Below, in pieces: positions 55,701 through 64,000 of a DNA stretch of 64,000 nt (positions within the stretch are counted from its first letter, which is position 1; every line of letters begins with the position of its first letter). The DNA is from Orientallactaga sibirica (taxonomy: Eukaryota; Chordata; Mammalia; Rodentia; Dipodidae): positions 6,420,001 through 6,484,000 of the forward strand of contig JAEOAD010000031.1 of assembly GCA_036365145.1 (NCBI GenBank). The letters are read 5' to 3'. Both the position numbers and the translations under genes were made by a program. Below the pieces are notes generated by a model, which saw nothing but the letters and a program-made list of their open reading frames with translations, ran no database searches and was not told where the DNA came from.

Positions 55701-57236
55701 TGGTTAAGGCACTTGCCTGAGAAGCCTAAGGACCCAGGTTCGATGCCCTAGTACCCATGTAAGCTAGATGCACAAGGTGACATATGTGTCTGGAGTTTGT
55801 TTGCAGTGGCTGGAGGCCCTGGTATGTCCATTCTCTCTCTCCCTCTCTCTCAAATAAATAAATAAAATATTAAAAAAATATTTTTACAAGAGGTTCAAAA
55901 ATTACTTGAAGGGGCATGTCAGGGTCTCTAGCCATTGTAAAGGAACTCCAGACACATGCACCACTTTGTGCATCTGGCTTTACATGGGCATTGGGGAATC
56001 AAACCTGGGTCCTTTGGCTTTGCTGGCAAGCACCTTAACCTCTAAGCTATCTTCCCAGCCCTGGCACACACCTTTAATTCCAGCACTCAGAAGGCAGAGG
56101 TGGGAGGATTGCCATGAGTTTGAGGCCAGCCTAGGGCTCTAGACTGAGCTCCAGGTCAACCTGGACTAGGGTGATGCCCTACCTTGAAAATGCAAACAAA
56201 ACAAAAATTACTTGAGAGAAAGACAAATTTCTTGAGCCAAAGAACCAGGAAAGGGGCAAGACAGAATACTCTCAGACAGTAATTATGTAAGTCCAAGTAG
56301 TCAGTAGGGGAAAAGCCACAGCCCCAGCCACACCTCCAACAGTAAAGGCCAAGTTGGACCTCAGCCTCACCTGGCAGCAAAAAGAAAAAGAACTCACCCT
56401 TAGACAAAGTGAAAAAGGCCCTGCTTTGATTACCCAGCACCCACATAAAGCCGGATGCAAAGTAACACATGCATCTGGAGTTCTTTTGCATTAGCAAGAA
56501 ACCCTGACATGCACGCACACGTGCATGCACACACATAAATACAAATTAAAGAAAAAAGAAAGAAAAGGTTACACTCTGCATTTTTCCAATGCCACTACAA
56601 ATGTGGTTATAAGCAGTATGCTTGAATTTTAAGTCAAGACAGTCAAGAGAAGATATCCAGCTTCCATGAGGTCGTTAATAAAGGTAGTCTGGAAGGTAGG
56701 AAGAGGTCTGGATGAGGCTGCCACCTACCTGCCCTTGATTTGTCTTTGGAGCAGCCTCTTGGAGATTTGTTTGTGGACTGGGGTCTCGGCCACATGCTTA
56801 GTCAGCAGTCTGTGATAACCTAAAATACAAAAACAGCTTCAGTCATACATTTTGCTAACTTTCAGCAATAAGGTAAAAGGAGAGTGTGACTCATATGTGG
56901 GTAGAATTAATCTATACATCTAAGCTAAATTCTGTACTTACAGGATTCAGCAGGATAGAATAGCTTATCAGCATTACCTGAGATTCAAAAATGACATAAA
57001 CCAGGGCTGGAGAGATGGCTTAAGCGGTTTAGGCGCCTGCCTGCTAAGCCTAAGAACGTGGTTCCAATCTCCAGGTCCCACGTTTAGCCAGATGCAAAGT
57101 GATGCAAGGGCGCAATGCTGCACTTACCTACAAGGGGGCGCATGCATCTGGATTTCGTTCGCAGCAGCTGATTGGCTGCTGGTGCACCCATCTCTCTCTG
57201 TCTCCCTCTCCCCCCTCTCTCTGTCTCTCTCCAAAA

Positions 57237-57279
<43 letters not shown>

Positions 57280-57602
57280 AAGTCTTATTAAAAATGACAT
57301 AAACCAATGTAAAATATTATACAATTACTTCCCTAATAAGCAACCCATAGAAAATGCAAAGTGCTCACTTGTTAGGACCAACACATCCATTCACCCAGTT
57401 TGTAGATCTATTTATGGTTAACTTTAATAAAATATGTGAAAACAGGGCTGGAGAGATGGCTTGAAGTTAAAGACATTTTTATGCAAAGCGTAAAGACCCA
57501 AGTTCAGTTACCCAGTACCCAAGCAAAGTGAGATGCAAAGTGGTACATAGACCTGGAGTTTGTTTGCAAGGGCTAGAGACTGTGGTATGAGTCCATGCGT
57601 GT

Positions 57603-57655
<53 letters not shown>

Positions 57656-60600
57656 CTCTTTCTGCCTCTCTCTCTAATAGATAAAAAAGAAAAAAAGAAG
57701 ACTGGATCTCAGAAAATACAGTGAGCTTTGTGAAACAAAGATTTTCCGGCGCCTCCTCAAATCTCAAGAGCGTAAAGCCATGAACAAACAAGAAAAACCA
57801 ATTTAATTAGCCTGTTCTAGTCCCAGCACCCTCTCCCCAGCCCTGTGGTCATTTTAAAACACAACAGCCCAGAAGCCCCTGGGCATGGCAGGAAAGAATA
57901 AGAGCTTCTCTGAAGCCTTGCTCTCAGAAAACTGCCATTATTTACCAGAAGTTTCCAACGAAACTCCACTGCTAAGGCTTGTCTCAATATAGACTAACTC
58001 CAAACTCACCCCAAGCAAACCACCTTTCCTCAAGAGTTTTTGCTAAAATTGTTATACATTGCAGCTGCCTGAAGGAGTGATAACATCTGGGGAAGAATTC
58101 TATTCCCAACAAAACTATCACTCAAACTGAAGGAGAAATTAGTACGCTCCCGGATTTAAATAAAACAAACCAACAGAATATAATTTGCCACTAGCAGATC
58201 TATATACCCCACAGTTCTTGAGGCTGACATGAAAGGGCACTAAAATACTGCAAATCCAACTGAGTGTGATAGAGCATACTTTAAAATCCAGCACTCAGGA
58301 GGCTGATGTAGGATTGCCATGAGTTCAAAGCCAGCCTGGGCTACAAGAATGAGTTCCAGGTCAGTCTCCATGAGAATGAGACCCTGCCTCAACAAAACTA
58401 CAACAGGGCTAGAGAGATGGCTCAGTGGTTAAGATGCTTGCTTGCAAAGCCTGATAGCCTGGGTTTGATTGATTCCCCAGTACCTACATAAAGCCAGATG
58501 CACAAAGTGACACATGCATCTGAAATTCATTTGCAGCAGCAAGAGGCCCTGGTGTGCCCATTTTTTTTCTCTCTCTCCCCTTGAAAATAAATACTTTTTA
58601 AAAAACTGCAACAAGAGACAGAAATTGGCCTGATATCCATGACCTTGCAGTGCCTAGCAATACCTTCGCAAGACCCTCCTAATAGAAGAAAAAGATGATG
58701 ACATCAAATTAAAAGACAGACTAATGGAGAGAGGAAGGGGATATGATGGAGAGTGGAGTTCTAAAGGGGTATGGAGGCAGGGGAGGGAAATATCATGCAT
58801 TTTTTGTATGTAAGTATAGAAGTTGTTAATAAAAAAAATTTTTTTAATGCAACAAGAGGGCTGGAGAGATGGCTTAGCCGTTAAGGCGCCTGCCTGCTAA
58901 GCCTAAGAACCCGGTTCCAATCTCCAGGTCCCACGTTTAGCCAGATGCAAAGTGACGCAAGGGCGCAATGCCGCACTTGACCACAAGGGGGCGCACACAT
59001 GTGGATTTCGTTCACAGCAGCTGAGAGACTGCTGGCGCACCCATCTCTATCTGTCTCCCTCTCCTTCTCTGTCTGTCTCTCTCTGTGTCTCTAAAATAAT
59101 AAAAACTAAATAAAATAATTTAAAAAAAATTTTTAAATGCAACAAGAGTGCATGGTGGCGCATGCCTTTAATCCCAGCACTCGGGAGGCAGAGGTAGGAG
59201 GATTGCCATGAGTTGGAGACCACCCTGAGAATACAGAGTGAATTCCAGGTCAGCCTGAGCTAGAGTGAGACCCCGCCTCAAAAAAACAAAACAAACAAAG
59301 AAACAAACAAAAAAAGACAAAAACTGCAACAAGAAAAGTGAAATCAAAGCCACATGAAGAACTCTGGTGGAAGTAACTATGTAGGCAAATATAATACAGT
59401 ATAAAAGCTTTTTTGGTGACTTTTTGCTCTATAATTTAAAAGACTGAACAAAAATTAAAAGCCTGAATTGATATTTTTCCCCTTACCATGTGATGCCCTA
59501 GCCCACTCTGGGTGTCTGCAGGCAAGGTGGCCATCACCATATGAGAACCCTTAACCTTGGACCCAAATAAACTAAATAAACCTCTTTTCTTCATAACAGT
59601 TAAAAAAAAAAATCTGTGCCAATATAGTACAAAGGATAGGAAACAGAACTATACAGGAGCAAAGTTTTGTAAAACTGAGGTTGCTACCAATCTCAGCTAA
59701 TCTAAGACATTAACTGTAATCCCTAGGAGAACTAAAGTCATGTAGAAAGGTGGAGAAGAAAGCTCCACCAAAGCTAGTAAGCTGGGAAAAGATGAATCAC
59801 CTACTTTGGAACTCTGGAACCTGCCTGGACACACTGCCACCAGGGAAGTATTTGATGACGAGAGACTGATCTTCAGTAAAGAATGATGTGCATGAATCAG
59901 CTATTCCCCTTTTCTTAACCCAGCTACAGGAATAGCAGCTCCAAACCCAGGGGCAGCTTGTTTGTGCTAGGACAGACAGTAGCACCCTTGTCCTTGAAGA
60001 ATCTGGGGTTGCATGCTTTGGTCACTTGGGGAATTCCTGTGGGAATGCTGCAGACACTGTTAATTTTGGCCCTCTCAGGCTGCGGTAGGTTTCTTCCCAA
60101 GCATTTATCAGAAGACTTAAAGGGACAGGGATACCTTTTGTCTGCTTCTTTTTGAAGCTAGACACTTAAGGAAATCTTGGTCAAGTCACTGGCTGGCCAC
60201 AGAAGATAAAAGATATAACTTGAACAACCACATTCAGTGAGGAAAAAAGTACTTTGGAAAAAGCACATATGGGAGCTAGGGAGATGGCTGAGTGGGTGAA
60301 GTGTTTGCTATACTAGCATGAGACCTGGGTGTGGATTCCAGCACCCATGTGAAATGCTGGGCCTGGTGGTGCATGCCTGTAATCCCAGTGCTGGGAAGGC
60401 AGAGGTAGGTAAATCCTTATGGCTCACTGGCTAGTTAATCTAGACAAAACAGAGAGCTCTAGGTTCAGTGAGAAATCCTATCTCAAGAATAAGGTGGAAT
60501 ACTTGGGCTGCAAGGCCCCACTTCTCACTTCCTGCTGTAGCTAAGCTGAAAACCTCCTGAATGTAGAGCAGCTGACAGAAAGCTGGAAAAAGCTACACTG

Positions 60601-61467
60601 CATGCAGTTCCATGAAACAGAAGTCATCAGTGGAAATAAACAACAGTGGACACTGCAAGCCTTAAATTTGGCAAGCCAGGCCAAATGAGCCAATGGGTGC
60701 AATAGTGGCATATCTGTTATGGGGGGAACCAACCACTCTCTAATTGGAGGCCCGCTCCATGGGAGGGAATTCATGCCTGATACTGAAAACATGTAACAGG
60801 GGAAGTCATGAGCCCTAGGGGTGTAACGCCTGCTGGTATCTGGCTAAATGCATACACTATGCTCACTAAACTGCCCGGTAAGCACTTCTCTTAATGTTCC
60901 TACCCATATATTAATGCTACTCTCACTTTTGGTTAGAGAAGCTTCTCTTTTCAGATGATGGTGACCTTGGGATGACTCAGAAGGCACCATGGTGCTGAGA
61001 AGTGACAGAGGAGTGCTCAGCACTGAAATATCTCTATCACATTTTCCAAGGCTCAGGGTCCATTGCAGAAGAGGTGGTGGAAAGAGTATAAGAGCCAAAG
61101 GAAGGGTAAGACTCCTTACAATGTGCTCCTCTAGACACAAAATGGCCTAGATATCCATGACCTCACAGTGCCTGACACTACCTACACAAGACCATCATAA
61201 CAGAAAGATGATACATCAAAATAAAAGAGAGACTGATTAAGAGGAGGAAGGGGTATGATGGTAAGTGGAGTATCAAAGGGGAAAGTGGGGGGGAGGGAGG
61301 GAATCACCATGGGTTATTGTCTATAATTATAGAAGCTGTCAATAAAAAAAAAAAAGAAAGAAGAAGAAGGTGGAGAGCAACTTAGGAGGACACCTGATAT
61401 CAACCTCTGGCCTCCACACAAATGTGCACGAGCAATCACACACACATACACCATGTATACATGTACA

Positions 61468-61502
<35 letters not shown>

Positions 61503-61973
61503 GCCCTCAGTAAGAAAAGATCATGAGGGGCTGGAGAATTTGATTTTCTTCATAACTGCATTATAACTGGTCCAATATCTAGTTCGCAACAACAACAACA
61601 ACAAAAATCACAAAGCATACAAAGAAATAGGAAAAGTGTGACCTGTTCAAAAGAAAAATGAATTTAGCTGAAACCACCCCTAAAGAAGCCCAGGCACTGG
61701 AATTACAAGTTAGGGATGCTAAAACAATTTGTCCAAATATGCTCAATAATCTCATGAAACCAAGAATGAAAGAATAAAAGGGAGCTGGAAATGGCTTAGT
61801 GCTTAAAGGTGCTTGTTTACAAGGTCTGCCAGCCTGGGGTTGGGGGTGGGGGTTCAATTCCCCAGTACCCATATAAAGCCAGGTGCACAAAGTGGCACAT
61901 GCATCTGGAGTTTGTTTGCAGTGGCAAGAGGCCTTGGATTGCCCATTCTCATTTCTCTCTCTCTGCTTGCAAA

Positions 61974-62012
<39 letters not shown>

Positions 62013-64000
62013 AAATAAAATGAAATAAAAGGAAGTCAGGCATTATGGTGGCTAGGGCCTGCAATCTGAGCACTTGGGAGGTTCATTCCAGATCAGCCTG
62101 GACTCCCAAAGCAAGACTGTCTCAGAAACAGACAGACAAATAACAAGCATACAATTAAAGGAGACCAGAAATAGAATGTATGGGTGTCAGTTAAGGAATG
62201 GAAATTATCAAAAGGGATTTTTTAAATCCCTGGATTTAAAAATATAGGTTAGACTGGACATGTAGCTCAGTTGGGAGAGAGCTTGCCTAGCAAACTCAAA
62301 GTCCTGGGTTGGGTCCCCAGCATTGTATAAAACCAGGTATGCTGGTGTATACCTGTAATTCCAGCACATGGGAGGTGGAGGCAGAGGAACAGGAGTTCAA
62401 GCTCATTCTTGGCTACCTAGCAAGTTCAAGGTCAACCTATGATGTAGGCAGCATAGAGAGTAGTTTAGCCACCTGCGACACTGCTTGGCTTGAGCAGGAA
62501 ATCCTTCTCCCAAACAATGCACCTACTGAGGACCTGGGACCCCCACCTGGACTCACCTGCATGTATACCCCACTCCAAACAATGAACTCGTTTTCTCTTC
62601 CCCTTAATGACCAATATTCATCAAGATATTTTTAGACCCACAATTGGAACAGCAAGGGAGTGCTATCTAGCATGGACTGGTTTTGGGAGCATGTGCAATA
62701 AGGGAGACGTGTCCTCTAAGTGAGCTAGGGGAAAAACCCCTATTTAGCTGAGCATACACATGATTAAAATCAGAATTATCAGCCTAGAGAGATGGCTTAG
62801 TGGTTAAGGTGCTTGTCTGCAAAGCCTAAGGACCCATGTTTGACTCCCTAGATCCCATGTAAGCTAGAAATGCACACAAGGTTGTGCATGGCAGTACATG
62901 CATCTGGAGTTCGACTGAATTGGCTGGATGTTCTGGTGTGCCAATTCTCTCATTAAAAAAGAAAGAAACAAAGAAAAAAGCTGTAAAAAAAAAAATCAGA
63001 ATTACCCTGGGAAGGAACATGCACAGAAAACATTATGTAACCCAAACCACAAGACAACCTAAATTATGTCCCTGATAAATCCTCTCTTAAAAATCTTATA
63101 AAAGGAAGTCCCAGATCATTTCCTGAAGCCCTTGAATACTCTCCATTCAAGTGGCCCACTACCCCTTTGGCAAACCTTTACTATGGCTTTGTTTTTAATA
63201 AATTGTCTCTCTGAATAACTACTTGTATGAGACTTTGTTCAATTCTTTGAGTAAGACACCAAGAACATGGAAACACCCAGACACCATCAGTAACACTTGG
63301 GCTACTTGAGACTCTGTCTTCAAAAACTAAAAGCATAGCTGTAACAAAAAAATCACACAGGGATTCACCCACAGATTTGAATAGTCAGTGAATTTAAAGA
63401 TAAGGTAACCAAACTAATGTGTTCTAGCCAGAAACACAAAAGAACAGGAAAAATGAAAGATTGAGGCACGTGTGGGATACCATCAAATGCACGTCACAAG
63501 CATCATGGGACTCCCAGGAGGAGAAAAGACAATCTTTTTGAAGAAAATCTTTTTGAAGAGATAATTGTTGAAAACTTCCTAAAGCTGATGAAAGAACATA
63601 TACAACCCAGAAGTTTCATGAACTGCAGGTATGATAAGCTCTGACCCATAATGAGACACATTATTATCAAAATCTTACATAGTGATACCCTTTTTCAAAA
63701 AGTAAACGAAGGCCAAACTAAAACCAATATAAGTAGAGGGAAGGAAAGAAATGAAATAGAGATAAAAAAAAAAATCAATGGAGAAAAGTACATTTCTTGA
63801 AAAGATCAAAACGCTGACAAACTTAAATAAACCGATGAAGAAAAAAGAAGACTCAAATGACTAAACCAAGAATAGAGGGAACACTCACTCTACTAGCAAA
63901 TTTGTTACAAACTCTTCATTTTGTTTTTACCCTGGAATGTAGTACTTTTGGTCTTCTTGAAGTCAGGTTTTTGGTGTAGAGATTCCATGGCTGACACAGA
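46625..64000 (-). CDS. TICRR: TICRR (Treslin), C-terminal half, 5' end beyond window
   Basis: Metazoan Sld3 counterpart: once CDK-phosphorylated it binds TopBP1 BRCT repeats and helps load CDC45 at replication origins in the nucleus (known). Eight coding exons in transcript order: 64000-63931 (partial), 56819-56729, 55142-55081, 53481-53350, 51872-51715, 50140-48022, 47893-47768, 46737-46625. They total 2871 nt, 956 codons plus stop, without a break. The two CDK sites that bind TopBP1 (human Thr969 and Ser1001) are recognisable as AETPVHK and EESPIKG, 32 residues apart as in human. That places the window edge near residue 934 and implies about 1890 residues overall. The rest is low-complexity, Ser/Pro-rich, with many SP and TP sites. 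Convergent with KIF7. Confidence 0.96.
46915..47185 (+). repeat. DIP-like SINE with 46-bp internal duplication
   Basis: Between the last two TICRR exons. The head segment is repeated with a 46-base period (GGTTAAGCAATTG at 46932 and GGTTAAGCACTTG at 46978), so it holds two B boxes (GGTTCGAGG). Confidence 0.8.
47768..47893 (-). CDS. TICRR: TICRR penultimate exon
   Basis: Acceptor CATCTCCTTAG, donor GTAATCTG. Encodes [20 protein letters not shown] and [16 protein letters not shown]. 126 bases, phase 1 at both ends. Confidence 0.94.
48022..50140 (-). CDS. TICRR: TICRR large 2119-bp exon
   Basis: Acceptor CTTTTTCAG, donor GTGAGTTT. Starts [20 protein letters not shown], is open over its full length (706 codons plus one base) and ends GDDEVFVSG. 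Rich in Ser, Pro and Thr with many SP/TP pairs; no folded domain visible. Confidence 0.96.
50141..51714. other. TICRR intron without recognisable repeats
   Basis: About 1.6 kb between two TICRR exons; apart from a short G run near 50540 I see no SINE, and no supported exon. Confidence 0.5.
51715..51872 (-). CDS. TICRR: TICRR exon (SPKRLLFGA)
   Basis: Acceptor GACTTGCAG, donor GTATAAAA. Encodes [20 protein letters not shown] and [17 protein letters not shown]. Ends in phase 0. Confidence 0.93.
52000..53072. repeat. SINEs in TICRR intron 51873-53349
   Basis: B1(-) 52005-52155 and older 52165-52305; B1(+) 52325-52500; TA/TATG repeat with B1(-) 52690-52800; DIP-like(-) long form 52830-53072 with CTCF-like core 52935-52948. 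Confidence 0.7.
53350..53481 (-). CDS. TICRR: TICRR exon ([13 protein letters not shown])
   Basis: Acceptor CTTTGTAG, donor GTAACATG. Basic conserved stretch [16 protein letters not shown] then [16 protein letters not shown]. Phase 1 at both ends. Confidence 0.95.
53665..54825. repeat. DIP-like SINEs in TICRR intron 53482-55080
   Basis: DIP-like(+) 53665-53870; DIP-like(+) 53877-54060 with DIP-like(-) 54065-54226 nested in its tail (AAATAAATTTTT(TT)AAAAAG repeated on both sides); DIP-like(-) long form 54575-54825 with CTCF-like core 54684-54697. Confidence 0.75.
55081..55142 (-). CDS. TICRR: TICRR exon with second TopBP1-binding CDK site
   Basis: Acceptor TCTCCCAG, donor GTGAGTAT. Only 62 bases. 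Encodes [20 protein letters not shown]; the Ser of ESP (codon 55102-55100) matches human Ser1001. Confidence 0.94.
55485..56560. repeat. SINEs in TICRR intron 55143-56728
   Basis: B1(+) 55485-55640; DIP-like(+) 55680-55880; a chimera of DIP-like(-) fragment and B1(+) at 55910-56201 bounded by an identical 14-bp duplication (CAAAAATTACTTGA at 55896-55909 and 56202-56215); DIP-like(+) remnant 56395-56560. Confidence 0.75.
56729..56819 (-). CDS. TICRR: TICRR exon with first TopBP1-binding CDK site
   Basis: Acceptor GTATTTTAG, donor GTAGGTGG. Encodes [20 protein letters not shown] and RQIKG; the Thr of ETP (codon 56784-56782) matches human Thr969. Confidence 0.95.
57003..58604. repeat. SINEs at the 3' side of the large TICRR intron
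   Basis: DIP-like(+) long form 57003-57290 with CTCF-like core 57128-57141 and an AAAT array; DIP-like(+) 57443-57690 with (CA)n at 57604-57653; B1(+) 58260-58395; DIP-like(+) 58406-58604. 57700-58255 looks unique. Confidence 0.7.
58605..59335. repeat. Serial insertions at one target site: L1 end, DIP-like, B1
   Basis: L1 3' fragment 58618-58847, DIP-like(+) long form 58859-59137 (CTCF-like core 58981-58994), B1(+) 59149-59324. Each is bounded by TGCAACAAGAG, at 58607, 58848, 59138 and (one mismatch) 59325. Confidence 0.8.
59485..59605 (+). repeat. MaLR-like LTR 3' fragment
   Basis: The segment with AAATAAACCTCTTTTCTT and flanking sequence resembles the 3' end of MaLR (MT/ORR1/MST-type) LTRs. 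59610-60265 shows no other recognisable element. Confidence 0.45.
60268..61500 (+). repeat. B4-type SINE interrupted by an L1 3' end
   Basis: The B4/RSINE1-type element (ID-like head plus B1-like body) runs 60268-60498 and resumes at about 61361 (AAGGTGGAGAGCAACTTAGG), ending in (CA)n. Between them, 60499-61360 matches the style of a rodent L1 3' UTR (AACCAACCACTCTCTAATTGG, GGCCCGCTCCATGGGAG) and ends in CAATAAAAAAAAAAAA. Confidence 0.65.
61785..62442 (+). repeat. DIP-like, B1 and ID-B1 SINEs
   Basis: DIP-like(+) 61785-62025 with an AAAT array; old B1(+) 62035-62140; ID-like head 62252-62330 joined to B1-like body 62335-62442, which continues after the LTR at 63296. Confidence 0.65.
62443..63295 (+). 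mobile_element. Retroviral-type LTR with a nested DIP-like SINE
   Basis: Starts TGTAGGCAG and ends CAGTAACA. TATA box TATAAAAG at 63097-63104 and AATAAA at 63197-63202 give a U3-R-U5 order on the + strand. It interrupts a B1-type body whose tail resumes as GGGCTACTTGAGACTCTGTC. A DIP-like(+) element at 62779-62991 is nested in U3 with an identical 13-bp duplication (62766-62778, 62992-63004). No internal retroviral genes. Family not assigned. Confidence 0.6.
63931..64000 (-). CDS. TICRR: TICRR internal exon, cut by window edge
   Basis: Open frame [16 protein letters not shown] to STTFQ plus one base, donor GTAAAAAC. Phase 1 fits the next exon. The acceptor is outside the window. Confidence 0.85.

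Noticed and set aside
58260..59335. tRNA genes suggested by A-box and B-box sequences in many repeats
   Set aside because: They are the tRNA-derived heads of SINEs, without a cloverleaf or acceptor stem pairing.

Overview
This window is mammalian nuclear DNA from a myomorph rodent. Coding exons are split by GT-AG introns. The introns and flanks are packed with 7SL-derived B1 SINEs and with a tRNA-derived SINE of the B2 superfamily (pol III A box, B box, an AAATAAA-type tail). The head and body of that second SINE look like the DIP element of jerboas and jumping mice. The species call (Dipodoidea) is inference from repeat style; the order and suborder are well supported.

Layout. Positions 1-880 are the upstream flank. 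PLIN1 (perilipin 1) is on the + strand from about 880 to beyond 16347; its eight coding exons join to 522 codons plus stop. Positions 16348-26080 are an intergenic stretch dominated by SINEs, with a solo retroviral LTR and a roughly 1 kb low-repeat island at 22830-23830. A CpG island at 26085-26480 is the KIF7 promoter. KIF7 (Hedgehog-pathway kinesin) is on the + strand with coding exons from 28347 to 45447; 18 coding exons join to 1350 codons plus stop. TICRR (Treslin, replication initiation) is on the - strand; the last eight coding exons (956 codons plus stop) run from the right window edge to 46625, and the N-terminal half lies beyond 64000. KIF7 and TICRR are tail to tail, with stop codons 1.18 kb apart. 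The order PLIN1-KIF7-TICRR matches human 15q26.1, read in the opposite direction.

The three genes are neighbours and not a pathway: PLIN1 coats adipocyte lipid droplets, KIF7 works at the ciliary tip in Hedgehog signalling, and TICRR loads TopBP1 at replication origins. All exon joins were checked for reading-frame phase, and all three coding sequences appear intact.

I found no undescribed coding system. The unusual material is in the repeats: a B2-type SINE subfamily that carries a near-consensus CTCF motif; a serial-insertion hotspot where three retroposons share one target duplication; a chimeric SINE flanked by a single target duplication; tail-to-tail nested SINE pairs inside introns; two retroviral LTRs with legible structure; and a TG-rich minisatellite filling most of KIF7 intron 4.
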